Positions 16,168-25,283 of a DNA stretch of 64,000 nt are shown here, piece by piece; position 1 is the first letter of the stretch, and the number at the start of each line of letters is the position of its first letter. A model generated the notes under the pieces. It was not told the origin of the DNA, searched no databases, and saw only the letters and a list, made by a program, of their open reading frames with translations. Where the stretch lies: the NCBI RefSeq assembly GCF_000426065.1, contig NZ_AUEQ01000019.1, positions 1 through 64,000 of the forward strand, given 5' to 3'. The position numbers were made by a program, and so were the translations under genes. Origin of the DNA: Mycobacterium sp. URHD0025 (GTDB lineage: Bacteria > Actinomycetota > Actinomycetes > Mycobacteriales > Mycobacteriaceae).

Positions 16168-17040
16168 TTACTCAGATGTAATTCCGAGCTGCTCAGAGCG
16201 CGTTTTCGCGGCCTGAACGGCATTGGAAACCGCAGCCCGCAAGCCGCCACGCTCCAATTCCCGCAGCCCAGCGGCGGTGGTGCCGGCCGGCGAGGTCACC
16301 ATCGCCCGCAATTGGGCCGGGGTGGTGTCCAACGCGGCGCCTCCGGACGCGTTCACCTCGTCGAGGCGCTCCAGCAGCATCGCCGCCGAACCGGCCATCG
16401 TCTGCACCACCAGATCGGTAGCCACCGCGCGCGACAGCCCCGATTCCACGGCCGCATCGACCATTGCCTCGACCATCAGGAAGAAGTACGCCGGTCCCGA
16501 GCCCGACACCGCGGTCACCGCGTCCAGTTGGGACTCCGCGACCGTGATCACGCCGCCGACCGCATCGAAGATCGACGAGACCGCCTTGAGCTGATCCGCC
16601 GTGGCGAACCGGCCCGGCGCCAGCGCGCTCACGCCGCCGCCGACCACGATCGGGGAGTTGGGCATCACCCGGATCACCGGAGACCCCGCCGGCAGCTTGT
16701 TCTCGTAGTACGACGTGCTCACGCCGGCCGCGATGGAGACGAACACCTGCTCGGCGGTATCGGTGTCGGCGCGCACCGCGGCATCGGCGATCTCGTCGAT
16801 CACCTTCTCGACGTCGCCGGGCTTCACCGCGATGACGACGTAGGTGGCGTTCTCGGCGGCCGCGGCGACCGAGCTCACCTGCACCGAATACTTTTCCGAC
16901 AGCTGTTTGGCCCGGTCTCCGAACTTCTCCGCGACCACCATGTCCTTGACCTGCCTGCCAGCCCGTAACAGCCCCGACAGCAGCGCCTCGCCCATGCTTC
17001 CGCCGCCGATTATCGCGATTCTCGACATGGGCGACAGCAT
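16168..17040 (-). CDS. proC: Pyrroline-5-carboxylate reductase
   Basis: ProC reduces pyrroline-5-carboxylate to proline. The 290-residue protein has the NAD(P)-binding IAIIGGGSMGEALLSG at the N-terminus, KPGDVEKV, RVMPNSPIVVG and the C-terminal signature AVSGSGPAYFFLMVEAMVDA with TMAGSAAMLLE. ATG 17040 is used; ATG 17028 is an alternative with the same fold. It lies in conserved order between the excisionase-type gene and the thioesterase-like gene. Confidence 0.96.
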   Translation of the reverse strand: MLSPMSRIAIIGGGSMGEALLSGLLRAGRQVKDMVVAEKFGDRAKQLSEKYSVQVSSVAAAAENATYVVIAVKPGDVEKVIDEIADAAVRADTDTAEQVFVSIAAGVSTSYYENKLPAGSPVIRVMPNSPIVVGGGVSALAPGRFATADQLKAVSSIFDAVGGVITVAESQLDAVTAVSGSGPAYFFLMVEAMVDAAVESGLSRAVATDLVVQTMAGSAAMLLERLDEVNASGGAALDTTPAQLRAMVTSPAGTTAAGLRELERGGLRAAVSNAVQAAKTRSEQLGITSE

Positions 17041-17097
17041 CGCACGACGGGCGGCTCCCGACGCCCCTGGCGTCCGTGCTCCAGCGGAGTCGCGCCG

Positions 17098-17910
17098 TCA
17101 GGACTGCGCGGGCACCATCGCCAACTGACGCGTCTGCACGATGATCCGGCCCTCGCAGTCGACCACGATGTGGTCTTCGTCGAACCAGTCCTGGCCGATC
17201 TGGACCGAGGTGCACATCACCCGCAGCCATCCATCGGCCGGCAATGCCCGCAGATAGGCCGTCAGCTGGACCGTGGGCGCCCAACCGGTGCGCTCCACGG
17301 CAAAGGTGACCGGAGCCGACACATCGCCGCACAGAAGCGCGAACAGCACGTCGGGGGCGACTCCCTTGGGGCGCACCCAGTACTCGAAAACCGGTGGGCC
17401 GCCGTCACTGCGCGGACCCATGGTGTGCAGCGCGGGCCGGATGTCGCAGCCGTGCGCCAGGTGCACGACGTGTTCCATCGGATGCCCGGGCCCGATCGGC
17501 TCCAGGCCCGGCGGCGGCTCCGGCGTCATCAACGGCACCACCGGGTTGAACGACAGCAGCGGAGGCACGTGATGCTCGGGCTCGCCGAGGGTGACCGCCG
17601 CCGTCACGGCAGTGCGCTCCCCCTGCCTGAGCTCGACATCGACCAGGCTGATGCGGCGGCCCCGCTTATGCACGGTGGTGAGCAACTGCATGGGTCCTGG
17701 ATCGGGTGCCCACAGGAAGTTTCCGGACACCGCCAGGGGTTGTGCCGACGTGCCCAGCTCGGTGCGTGCGGCATTGGCGCACAGCGCCAGCATCGCGCCG
17801 CCGTGCACCTTCGGTCCGATGGTCCAGTGCTCGTTGAGCTCACCGTGATAGACGCCGTCGCCGGCCGGCCTCAAGGTCATGGCATCGGTGAACAGGGTGG
17901 AGCCAGTCAT
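17098..17910 (-). CDS. Thioesterase-family protein (TesB-like double hot-dog; Rv0499-like)
   Basis: 270 residues. The N-terminal hot-dog is seen in WTIGPKVHGGAMLALCANAA and AVSGNFLWAPDPGPMQL; the second in FEYWVRPKGVAPDVLFALLC, then TVQLTAYLRALPADGW. The double hot-dog layout matches acyl-CoA thioesterase II-type proteins. The acyl substrate is not known. It starts with ATG 17910, about 35 bases from the isomerase-like gene upstream. Confidence 0.8.
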   Translation of the reverse strand: MTGSTLFTDAMTLRPAGDGVYHGELNEHWTIGPKVHGGAMLALCANAARTELGTSAQPLAVSGNFLWAPDPGPMQLLTTVHKRGRRISLVDVELRQGERTAVTAAVTLGEPEHHVPPLLSFNPVVPLMTPEPPPGLEPIGPGHPMEHVVHLAHGCDIRPALHTMGPRSDGGPPVFEYWVRPKGVAPDVLFALLCGDVSAPVTFAVERTGWAPTVQLTAYLRALPADGWLRVMCTSVQIGQDWFDEDHIVVDCEGRIIVQTRQLAMVPAQS

Positions 17911-17945
17911 CTGTGGGTCTTTCTGCAGGGGTTGCCGGGGGCGGT

Positions 17946-18791
17946 TCAGCGCATCAGGTGCGTACGGGCGAATTGCAGCGACTCGGTCAGCAGCGCCTCG
18001 CGCTCGGCTGCCGTCTTGGCCGCCGAGGTGGTGACCTCAAGGACGACGTGGCCGGAGAAATCGCTCGCGGCCAGCATCTGGCACACCTCGGCGGTGGGCT
18101 GGGTGCCGCGGCCCGGGACCAGATGCTCATCCGTGGAGGCGCCCTTGCCGTCGCACAGGTGCAGGTGGACCAGGCCGTCGCCCATGCGCCGGGCCATGTC
18201 CATGGCGTCGGTGCCCGCCGTCGCGGTGTGGCTCAGATCGAGCGTGTAATGGGCGTGGTTGCCGTCCAGCGGGTCGTAGGACGGCGCGAAAGCGGAGATG
18301 CCAGGACCCGGCTTGCCGCCGCGCTTGCGCATCCTCTCGACCGACGTGCCGCTCGCCCCGAAGAACCGGTCGGCCCGGAACGGGAACATGTTCTCCACCG
18401 CCACCAGGACCTCGCTGTCGGCCTCCAATTGCGCCACCTGCTCGCTGAATCCCTCGGCGTAACGTCGCTGCCACCGGAACGGCGGATGCACGACGACGGT
18501 CTGGGCGCCGAGCTCTTCGGCGGCGCGCACGCTGCGCTCCAGCTTCGGGATCGGGTTGGCGCCCCACACCCGCTGCGAGATCAACAGGCACGGCGCATGC
18601 ACCGACAGCACCGGCACGCCGTAGTCAGCCGACAACCGCTGCACCGCTTTGATGTCCTGGCTGACGGACTCGGCCCACACCATCAGCTCCACACCGTCGT
18701 AGCCGAGCCGGGCGGCGTACTCGAAGGCGGCCTCCGTCCTCAGCGGATAGACCGAGGCGGTGGACAGGCCGATCTTGATGGCGGGGCGCAC
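17946..18791 (-). CDS. Sugar phosphate isomerase/epimerase-like TIM-barrel protein
   Basis: 281 residues, GTG start at 18791. The xylose isomerase-like TIM barrel (AP endonuclease 2 fold) is shown by IGLSTASVYPLRTEAAFEYA, LGYDGVELMVW, VLSVHAPC, TVVVHPPF, VAVENMF, YTLDLSHTATAGTD, VHLHLCDGKG and VVLEVTT, where His, Glu and Asp residues would bind a metal. The specific sugar is unknown. It corresponds in position to Rv0498. Confidence 0.85.
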   Translation of the reverse strand: MRPAIKIGLSTASVYPLRTEAAFEYAARLGYDGVELMVWAESVSQDIKAVQRLSADYGVPVLSVHAPCLLISQRVWGANPIPKLERSVRAAEELGAQTVVVHPPFRWQRRYAEGFSEQVAQLEADSEVLVAVENMFPFRADRFFGASGTSVERMRKRGGKPGPGISAFAPSYDPLDGNHAHYTLDLSHTATAGTDAMDMARRMGDGLVHLHLCDGKGASTDEHLVPGRGTQPTAEVCQMLAASDFSGHVVLEVTTSAAKTAAEREALLTESLQFARTHLMR

Positions 18792-18860
18792 GGAACCAAT
18801 TGTGTACCGAGACCGTTCCGCTCCTCTCGCGCGCAGGCCGGTTTCGCTCCCCGCGGGGCG

Positions 18861-19994
18861 CTAACTCGCCTGCAACAACGCCAGCGGCCCGAAGGTGACC
18901 AGCGCTCCGACCGCCACCGCGGTCAGCGTGCTGCCGATGTCCTCGGTCTTGCGGACCACCCGCACGCCACCGGCCAGGCCGAGGATCACCAGCACGCCGA
19001 GTACCAGCGCGACGATGGTGTTCCACTTCCACAGCTGATCGAACGCGATGAACAGACCGGCGCCGAAGCCCACCGCGACCACGCACTGACCGACGATCCA
19101 CAGTGCGCGCACCAGCGGGGAGCTGGGCTGTTGGTCCTCGTCGAATTCGTCGTGCTCGTCGAAGGCGTCGGCGTCGCCGCCCTCGGACAGGCCCTCGTCG
19201 AACTCAAGGTCGGCCTCGTCGACGCCGGCACGGCCACGCGGACGGCGGGCGCGTTCGTCGGCGACCGACTCGCCGCCGAACAGCGGTCCGAGCGACGAGT
19301 AGGAGCTATCCCCGTACTCGTCGTCGTAGTCGTCGTATCCGGCGTCGGCGGTATCGACGTCGTCGAGGTCGCGGGCATCGGGTTCGGCCGAGGAGCCGGC
19401 CGGCTCTGCCGCACGGTCCTCGTCGAGGTCGTAGAGCGGATCAGGACTCATCCGCTCGGCACCGGTGCCCGACGGTTTGTAGTCGCGCGCCGGGGGCTTG
19501 TACTGCCCGCGGCGGGGACGCGGGCGGAATTCGACGGGTTCGGGATCGGCGTCGCGCGCAGCCAGGTGCGCGTCGTAGTCGTCCTCGGCGTCGGTGCGTA
19601 CCTCGTCCGGTTCGACCTGCCTGGCGGTCGGCTTGACCCGAGGGGGCCGGGGAGCGCCGTTGCGGCTCCGGACCCGCGCCTCGTCACGGTCACGCGGTTG
19701 CGGTTGCTCGCGTGGCTCGCGTGGCTCATCCAGGATCGGTGCCACGACGGCGGTGTCGACCAGTGGATCAGGTGTGGGAACGGGAACCGGCTCATCGCGA
19801 GGTTCGAACTCGATGTCGTCGGTGATGATCGGGATCTCGCCGGTGAGTTCGGCGACCGTCACCGAGTCGCTGTTCCCGCGACGGCGCCGTCGGCGACCGC
19901 CGACCGGGGGTGCCCCGATGGTCCCGTTCTTTGCCAGCAACTCGGCGACCGAGATCGGTCGGGTGCCGGATGGGCTGTTCTCTGGTCCTGTCAT
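18861..19994 (-). CDS. Conserved mycobacterial membrane protein with long acidic N-terminus (Rv0497-like)
   Basis: 377 residues. Positions 1-270 are polar and probably disordered: a basic GGRRRRRRGN patch near residue 35, then acidic and proline-rich stretches with DDYDDEYGD. The last 100 residues hold three hydrophobic helices (LWIVGQCVVAVGFGAGLFIA, TIVALVLGVLVILGLAGG and LTAVAVGALVTFGPLALL). This layout suggests a cytoplasmic regulatory tail on a membrane anchor. Function unknown. It is next to the Ppx gene, as in M. tuberculosis. Confidence 0.8.
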   Translation of the reverse strand: MTGPENSPSGTRPISVAELLAKNGTIGAPPVGGRRRRRRGNSDSVTVAELTGEIPIITDDIEFEPRDEPVPVPTPDPLVDTAVVAPILDEPREPREQPQPRDRDEARVRSRNGAPRPPRVKPTARQVEPDEVRTDAEDDYDAHLAARDADPEPVEFRPRPRRGQYKPPARDYKPSGTGAERMSPDPLYDLDEDRAAEPAGSSAEPDARDLDDVDTADAGYDDYDDEYGDSSYSSLGPLFGGESVADERARRPRGRAGVDEADLEFDEGLSEGGDADAFDEHDEFDEDQQPSSPLVRALWIVGQCVVAVGFGAGLFIAFDQLWKWNTIVALVLGVLVILGLAGGVRVVRKTEDIGSTLTAVAVGALVTFGPLALLQAS

Positions 19995-20013
19995 ACCTAT
20001 GTTGCCTTTGGGG

Positions 20014-20997
20014 CTAGCTTTTCCTTAACGTCCGGGCGTCCCGCGCAGACGTCTCTACCAAGGCTGTGCCGTCGGCCTCGCTGTCGAGTTTCCGCAGAAT
20101 CAACCCCTCCCGCAACGCCCAAGGGCAAATGTCGACGGAATCGATCTCCAGTGCTCGCATACTAGCTTCAGCTACCAACGCACCGGCCACGATCTGTGGT
20201 GCCCGCTCGGCACTCACCCCTTCCAGTTCGGCACGGTCAGCCGCTGTCATCCTAGAGATGAAAGCTATGAGCTGTCTTAATCCGGCAGCGGTGAGGGTTC
20301 GCTTGACCCGCGGGCCTGCGCCCGAAGGGGCCGCCCCGGTCAATCGAGCCAGCGACCGGAACGTCTTCGACGTCGCCACCGCCAGGTCCGGGTTTCCCGA
20401 GCGGCGCATGGTGGCACCGGCATCGGCGAGTTCATTGGCCAGCCAGTCCCGCAGCATCGCCACCCGGCGCCGCCCAGGTGGGTCTTCGGCGAGCCACTCC
20501 CTGGTCAGCCGGCCTGCCCCCAGCGGCAGGGAGAGCGCCACCTCGGGCTCTTCGTCGACCCCGCTCGACAGCTCGAGGGAGCCGCCGCCGATGTCGATGT
20601 TGATGATCCGACCTGCGCTCCAGCCGTACCAGCGACGCACCGCCAGAAACGTCAGCCGCGATTCGTCGACGCCGCTGAGGACACCGAGGGAAACACCCGT
20701 CTCCGCCCGAACTCTTGCCAGCACTTCCTCAGAGTTCGTAGCGTCGCGCACCGCGGAAGTGGCAAACGCCATCAATTCGGCGCAACCCGAACTGGTCGCG
20801 ATCTTGGCGAACTCGTCGACGGTGGCCACCAGGCTGTCGGCACCCTTGCGGGTCAGCTTGCCCGAGCTGTCGATCGCCTCGGCGAGCCGCAGGGCGGCCT
20901 TCGTGGAACTCATCGGGGTCGGGTGCCCGCCACGGCGTGCATCCACCACGAGGAGATGAACCGTGTTACTTCCGACATCGAGCACGCCTAACCGCAC
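20014..20997 (-). CDS. ppx1: Exopolyphosphatase / guanosine pentaphosphatase family (Ppx1-like)
   Basis: A 327-residue Ppx/GppA protein, which removes phosphate from polyphosphate ends or from pppGpp. The ASKHA-fold signatures are GVLDVGSNTVHLLVVDA at the N-terminus, FATSAVRDATN, GVDESRLTFLA and the phosphate loop NIDIGGGSLELS near residue 140. It is the short, one-module form seen in Rv0496. GTG 20997 is the start. The next gene upstream is divergent and a 16-bp perfect palindrome lies between them. Confidence 0.9.
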   Translation of the reverse strand: MRLGVLDVGSNTVHLLVVDARRGGHPTPMSSTKAALRLAEAIDSSGKLTRKGADSLVATVDEFAKIATSSGCAELMAFATSAVRDATNSEEVLARVRAETGVSLGVLSGVDESRLTFLAVRRWYGWSAGRIINIDIGGGSLELSSGVDEEPEVALSLPLGAGRLTREWLAEDPPGRRRVAMLRDWLANELADAGATMRRSGNPDLAVATSKTFRSLARLTGAAPSGAGPRVKRTLTAAGLRQLIAFISRMTAADRAELEGVSAERAPQIVAGALVAEASMRALEIDSVDICPWALREGLILRKLDSEADGTALVETSARDARTLRKS

Positions 20998-21072
20998 CGC
21001 ACCAACCTAACCGCAGCCGACCAGCGCTTCGTGGCCGGACCTCCCGCGACCTTCGGGATGAACGGGTGCGGC

Positions 21073-21088
21073 GTGTGGCGCGCCACAC
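21073..21088. promoter_or_regulatory. Perfect 16-bp palindrome between ppx1 and the divergent gene
   Basis: GTGTGGCGCGCCACAC is a perfect inverted repeat located 75 bases from the ppx1 start and 58 bases from the start at 21147. Its length, perfection and divergent context suggest a regulator binding site. Confidence 0.5.
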
Positions 21089-21133
21089 CCCGCGGCGTGG
21101 CGCGGTTGGGAAATGCGTTCAGGCATATGGGAG

Positions 21134-21139
21134 TACCGT
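21134..21139 (+). promoter_or_regulatory. -10 hexamer TACCGT for a leaderless transcript
   Basis: TACCGT ends seven bases before the GTG at 21147, the spacing expected when transcription starts at the start codon. Confidence 0.4.
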
Positions 21140-21146
21140 TTGCGCC

Positions 21147-21983
21147 GTGGCAGATGTACATCCCGGCGAAGTCGAACTCGACTTTGCCCGTGAATGGGTG
21201 GAGTTCTATGACCCGGAGGACGCGACACATCTGATCGCGGCCGACATGACGTGGTTGTTGTCCCGCTGGACGTGTGTGTTCGGCACACCGGCCTGCAAGG
21301 GCACCGTCGAGGGTCGCCCCGATGACGGCTGCTGCTCGCATGGAGCGTTCCTCTCCGATGACGACGACCGGGCCCGGCTGGACGACGCGGTCACACAACT
21401 GACCGACGACGACTGGCAGTTCCGCGAGAAGGGCCTGGGCCGCAAGGGCTACCTCGAAGACGACGAGTACGACGGGAAGCCCAATCTGCGCACCCGTAAG
21501 TACAAGGGGGCGTGCATCTTCCTGAACCGGCCGGATTTTCCGGGCGGCATCGGATGTGCGCTGCACAGCAAGGCCCTCAAGCTGGGGGTCGAGCCGCTGA
21601 CCATGAAGCCCGACGTGTGCTGGCAGTTGCCGATCCGGCGCAGCCAGGAGTGGATCACCCGGCCCGACGACACCCAGATCCTGCGGACCGTCATCACCGA
21701 ATACGACCGGCGTGGCTGGGGCGAGGGCGGAGCAGACCTGCACTGGTACTGCACCGGTGATCCCAACGCCCATGTCGGTGCCCGCCCGGTCTTCGAGTCC
21801 TACGCCCCCGAGCTCACCGCGGTGCTCGGCGAGAAGGCCTATGCCGAGTTGGCCGCGATGTGCCGCCGGCGCAGCGCACTGGGACTGGTCGCCGTGCATC
21901 CGGCGACCAGCGTCGCCGAGCGTCGAGCGGACCAGGCTCCCAATGCCCGGACCTCCAACGGGGTTCAGCCCTCCAGCTTGTAA
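21147..21983 (+). CDS. Cys-rich conserved protein (Rv0495c-like)
   Basis: 278 residues from GTG 21147. Cysteines are arranged in CVFGTPACKG, DDGCCSHGAF, GACIFLN, GCALHSKAL, DVCWQLP, WYCTGDP and MCRRRSALG, a pattern suited to binding a metal or Fe-S cluster. It resembles DUF3109-type proteins, given with caution. No enzyme motif is clear. The 3' end overlaps the regX3 3' end by 19 bases on the opposite strand, so the two transcripts converge. Confidence 0.8.
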   Translation: MADVHPGEVELDFAREWVEFYDPEDATHLIAADMTWLLSRWTCVFGTPACKGTVEGRPDDGCCSHGAFLSDDDDRARLDDAVTQLTDDDWQFREKGLGRKGYLEDDEYDGKPNLRTRKYKGACIFLNRPDFPGGIGCALHSKALKLGVEPLTMKPDVCWQLPIRRSQEWITRPDDTQILRTVITEYDRRGWGEGGADLHWYCTGDPNAHVGARPVFESYAPELTAVLGEKAYAELAAMCRRRSALGLVAVHPATSVAERRADQAPNARTSNGVQPSSL

Positions 21984-22651
21984 CCGAGGCCGCGCACGGT
22001 GACGAGATGCACCGGGTTGGCCGGGTCGGACTCGATCTTGGACCGCAGCCGCTTCACGTGCACATCAAGGGTTTTGGTGTCACCGACATAGTCGGCGCCC
22101 CACACCCGGTCGATGAGCTGGCCGCGGGTGAGCACCCGGCCACTGTTGCGCATCAGGTACTCAAGGAGATCGAACTCCTTGAGCGGCAACGTGATCTGCT
22201 CCCCGTTGACGCTCACGACGTGCCGTTCGACATCCATCCGCACGGGGCCGGCCTCGAGCACCCCGTCGGCGATGGTGCCGTCGTCGGTGTCCGCGCCGCG
22301 GCGCAGCACCGCCCGGATCCGCGCGATGAGCTCGCGGGCCGAATACGGCTTGGTCACATAGTCGTCGGCGCCCAACTCGAGGCCGACGACCTTGTCGATC
22401 TCACTGTCGCGTGCGGTGACCATGATCACCGGCACGCTGGAGCGGGCACGCAGTTGCTTACAGACGTCGGTACCGCTCATCCCCGGCAGCATCAGGTCCA
22501 ACAGGACGATGTCGGCGCCGGAGCGCTCGAATTCGGCCAGAGCAGAGGGACCATCGGCCACCACGGTGGCCTCGAAGCCTTCCTTGCGAAGCAGGAAGGC
22601 CAGGGGATCGGCCAGCGACTCCTCGTCCTCAACGATCAACACGCTGGTCAT
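21965..22651 (-). CDS. regX3: Phosphate-responsive response regulator RegX3
   Basis: 228-residue OmpR/PhoB-type regulator. The receiver domain (1-115) has Asp9/Glu10 in VEDEES, the phosphorylation site Asp52 in LLDLMLPG, the Thr/Ser in VTARD and the conserved Lys in YVTKPYSARELIARI. The winged-helix domain has LPLKEFDLLEYLMRN, VLTRGQLIDRVWG and TKTLDVHVKRLRSKIE. With SenX3 it controls phosphate-starvation genes. The senX3 stop is 8 bases upstream. Confidence 0.96.
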   Translation of the reverse strand: MTSVLIVEDEESLADPLAFLLRKEGFEATVVADGPSALAEFERSGADIVLLDLMLPGMSGTDVCKQLRARSSVPVIMVTARDSEIDKVVGLELGADDYVTKPYSARELIARIRAVLRRGADTDDGTIADGVLEAGPVRMDVERHVVSVNGEQITLPLKEFDLLEYLMRNSGRVLTRGQLIDRVWGADYVGDTKTLDVHVKRLRSKIESDPANPVHLVTVRGLGYKLEG

Positions 22652-22659
22652 CGGTCTCG

Positions 22660-23847
22660 CTAATCCTCTCGGTCGTCTGAGTCACCTGTGGACTCATCGG
22701 TTTCGGGATAGGCCGGAATCGACAACGTGAATGTCGACCCGGTGCCCGGCTGACTCCACAGCCGGATGGTTCCGTTGTGGTTCGCGGCCACGTGTTTGAC
22801 GATCGCCAGGCCCAGCCCGGTGCCGCCGGTGGCGCGCGACCGGGCCTTGTCGACCCGGAAGAACCGCTCGAAGACCCGTTCCTGATCGGCCTTGGCGATT
22901 CCGATACCGCGGTCGGTGACCGCGATCTCGACACTGCCGCCCCTTCGGCGCCGGCTGACTGAAATGCCGGAACCGTTGGGCGAGTAGGCAATTGCATTCG
23001 ACACCAGATTGGCGATCGCCGTCACGAGCAAAGTCTGGTCGCCCAGCACCCGGAAGCCGGTCGGGGCGTCGGTGGTGATCGAGATGTCGGCCTTGTCGGC
23101 GGCCACCTTGTGCCGCGACAGCGCTTCGGACACCACGGTGTCGACGTCGACGGCGCCCAGATCGGGCAGCCGCTCGGCGCCCTGCAGCCGGGACAGCTCG
23201 ATCAGCTCGCCGACCATGTCGGCCAGCCGCAGCGATTCGGCCACCATCTTGTCGGAGAAGCGGCGCACCATGTCGGGGTCGTCGGCGGAGGCCTGCAGCG
23301 CTTCGGCCAGCACCCGCATGGCACCGACCGGGGTCTTGAGCTCATGGCTGACGTTGGCGACGAAATCCCGCCGGGTGGCTTCCATCCTGGCGTGCTCGGA
23401 CTGGTCGTCGGCGTAGACGACGGCGAACCGGCGGTCTTCACCGGACAGCAGCCGCACCCAGCCGCGCACCGAGATACCCGAACGTCCCGGATGCGGAAGC
23501 TTGCGCGGGGACAGGTCGACGTCGATGGCCTGACCGGTGGCGAACACCTGCTCGGCAGCGCGCCAGGCCCGGTCGTCGAGGAGCCGGTCACGCACCACGC
23601 CGAGTTCAGAGGCCCGGTCGTTGGCGTAGACGACGTCGTTGAAGGTGTCGACCACCACGATGCCGTTGGGCGATGCGGAGACGATGTGCTGCAGCATCTG
23701 CGACACCGTCAGCCCCGCCTCATCGGCTTCGCGACGCTGCCGCCTCACCACGAGGCGGGGTACGACTGCGGCGGCCACACCCGCACCGACGATCAGTGCG
23801 AGCAACGACACGACCACCGTCAGCAGTAACGCCGACACCAAGCTCAC
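22660..23847 (-). CDS. senX3: Sensor histidine kinase SenX3
   Basis: 395 residues. It begins with a hydrophobic membrane anchor (residues 1-30, including LLLTVVVSLLALIVGAGVAA), then a PAS-like domain (about 50-145; SPNGIVVVDTFNDVVYAND), a dimerisation/phosphoacceptor helix with His168 in NVSHELKTPVGAMRVLAEAL and an ATPase domain with NAIAYSPNG, DRGIGIAK and GGTGLGLAIVKH. It phosphorylates RegX3. GTG 23847 is the start. Candidate direct repeats lie upstream. Confidence 0.96.
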   Translation of the reverse strand: MSLVSALLLTVVVSLLALIVGAGVAAAVVPRLVVRRQRREADEAGLTVSQMLQHIVSASPNGIVVVDTFNDVVYANDRASELGVVRDRLLDDRAWRAAEQVFATGQAIDVDLSPRKLPHPGRSGISVRGWVRLLSGEDRRFAVVYADDQSEHARMEATRRDFVANVSHELKTPVGAMRVLAEALQASADDPDMVRRFSDKMVAESLRLADMVGELIELSRLQGAERLPDLGAVDVDTVVSEALSRHKVAADKADISITTDAPTGFRVLGDQTLLVTAIANLVSNAIAYSPNGSGISVSRRRRGGSVEIAVTDRGIGIAKADQERVFERFFRVDKARSRATGGTGLGLAIVKHVAANHNGTIRLWSQPGTGSTFTLSIPAYPETDESTGDSDDRED

Positions 23848-23936
23848 GCGAAAATCGTACGCACCCGGTGAACGTCATCCCAGCAGCGTGCGGCCAAAAC
23901 GGGACAAGTCACATCGACAAATACAGGAGTTCGGCT

Positions 23937-23956
23937 TTCGTTAACCCTCGGTAACC
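23937..23956 (-). promoter_or_regulatory. Direct repeat upstream of senX3 (candidate RegX3 site)
   Basis: On the minus strand GGTTACCGAG is followed directly by GGTTAACGAA, two 10-base units with eight identities. PhoB-family regulators bind tandem repeats of about this length, and senX3-regX3 is known to be autoregulated. It lies 90 bases upstream of the senX3 start. Confidence 0.4.
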
Positions 23957-23990
23957 TGCTGTTTGCCCGCATGCCCGAGTGCCCAGCGAA

Positions 23991-24734
23991 CTACTTCTTG
24001 GCTCCCTGCGCGGCCACTGCGGCGGCCCCGGCGGCGGCTGCCTCGGGGTCGAGGTACTCACCGCCGGCGATCAGCGGCTTGAGGTTCTCGTCGAGCTCGT
24101 AGCGCAGCGGGATACCGGTCGGGATGTTCAGGCCGACCACCTCCTCGTCGGACATTCCGTCGAGGTATTTGACCAGCGCACGCAGCGAGTTGCCGTGCGC
24201 GGCGATCAGCACGGTCTTGCCGGCCGCCAGGTCGGGCACGATCGTGTTCTCGTAGTACGGCACGAACCGGGTCACCACGTCCTTGAGGCATTCGGTCAGC
24301 GGGCCGCCGCCGATGTCCGCGTAGCGCGGGTCGGTGTCCTGGCTGAACTCGCTGCCGCGCTCGATGGGCGGCGGTGGGGTGTCGTAGCTGCGCCGCCACG
24401 CCATGAACTGCTCTTCGCCGTACTTCTCCTTGGTGGCGGCCTTGTCCAGGCCCTGCAGGGCGCCGTAGTGGCGCTCGTTGAGGCGCCAGTCCCGGTGCAC
24501 GGGGATCCAGTGCCGGTCGGCGGCGTCGAGGGCCAGGTTCGCGGTGGTGATCGCGCGGCGCAGCAGCGAGGTGTAGACCACGTCCGGCAGAACACCCTGC
24601 TCGACCATCAGCTCGCCGCCGCGGACGGCCTCGGTGCGGCCCTTGTCCGTGAGGTCGACATCGACCCATCCGGTGAACAGATTCTTCTGGTTCCAGTCGC
24701 TCTCACCGTGGCGGAGCAGGATCAGCGTCGGCAT
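23991..24734 (-). CDS. gpm1: 2,3-bisphosphoglycerate-dependent phosphoglycerate mutase
   Basis: 247 residues from ATG 24734. The first catalytic histidine is in LLRHGESDWN (His9), followed by LFTGWVDVDLTDKGR, TSLLRRAI, NERHYGALQGLDK and the second histidine in IAAHGNSLRAL. It interconverts 2- and 3-phosphoglycerate in glycolysis. Family-conserved MPTLILLRHGES fixes the start. It lies just upstream of senX3 on the same strand. Confidence 0.96.
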   Translation of the reverse strand: MPTLILLRHGESDWNQKNLFTGWVDVDLTDKGRTEAVRGGELMVEQGVLPDVVYTSLLRRAITTANLALDAADRHWIPVHRDWRLNERHYGALQGLDKAATKEKYGEEQFMAWRRSYDTPPPPIERGSEFSQDTDPRYADIGGGPLTECLKDVVTRFVPYYENTIVPDLAAGKTVLIAAHGNSLRALVKYLDGMSDEEVVGLNIPTGIPLRYELDENLKPLIAGGEYLDPEAAAAGAAAVAAQGAKK

Positions 24735-24785
24735 CTTTGGTTCGTCCTCCTCGCGTGCGGGTCCAGAGGATCTTCTCACGAGCGC

Positions 24786-25283
24786 TCAGTCGTCGATGAG
24801 GTGCTCGAACGCTTCGAGGTTCTTCAGCGACTCACCGCGCGAGACCCGCCATTCCCACTCTTTCTGAATGGATGACCGGAAGCCCAGTTCCAGCAGGGTG
24901 TTGAAGTCGGAGTCCACCGCTTCGAGCACTTGGCCGAGCACCCGGTCGATCTCGTCGGCGCTGACCGCTTCCAGCGACATCCGCCCGACGAGGTAGATGT
25001 CGCCGACATTGTCGAGGGTGTAGGCGACCCCGTAGAGCCTGCGGTTCCGCTTGAGCAGGAACCGGTAGACCCCTTCGAAGTTCTCGTCGGGCTTGCGGCA
25101 CACGAACGCCTCGACGCGCACCGAATGCTCGCCGATGCTCAGGATGGTGTTGGTCTTGAGCTTCCGCTCCCCCGGTAGCTCGACGACGATGCCTGGCAGC
25201 CCGCCACGGGCGCCCTCGTGGTGTTTGTAGACCAGCTCGTGCTCGTCGAGGGTGTCGGTGATGACCTTTGCGACGTCGCTCAT
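24786..25283 (-). CDS. YbjN-domain protein
   Basis: A 165-residue YbjN (type III secretion chaperone-like fold) protein of the Rv0487 kind. It shows IVVELPGERKLKTN, the VRVEAFVCRKPDE strand pair, VYRFLLKRNRRLYGVAYTLD and DIYLVGRMSLEAVS. YbjN proteins are small cytoplasmic modulators of unknown biochemistry. ATG 25283 overlaps the stop of an upstream micro-ORF by 4 bases, which would couple its translation to mshA through that repeat. Confidence 0.85.
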   Translation of the reverse strand: MSDVAKVITDTLDEHELVYKHHEGARGGLPGIVVELPGERKLKTNTILSIGEHSVRVEAFVCRKPDENFEGVYRFLLKRNRRLYGVAYTLDNVGDIYLVGRMSLEAVSADEIDRVLGQVLEAVDSDFNTLLELGFRSSIQKEWEWRVSRGESLKNLEAFEHLIDD

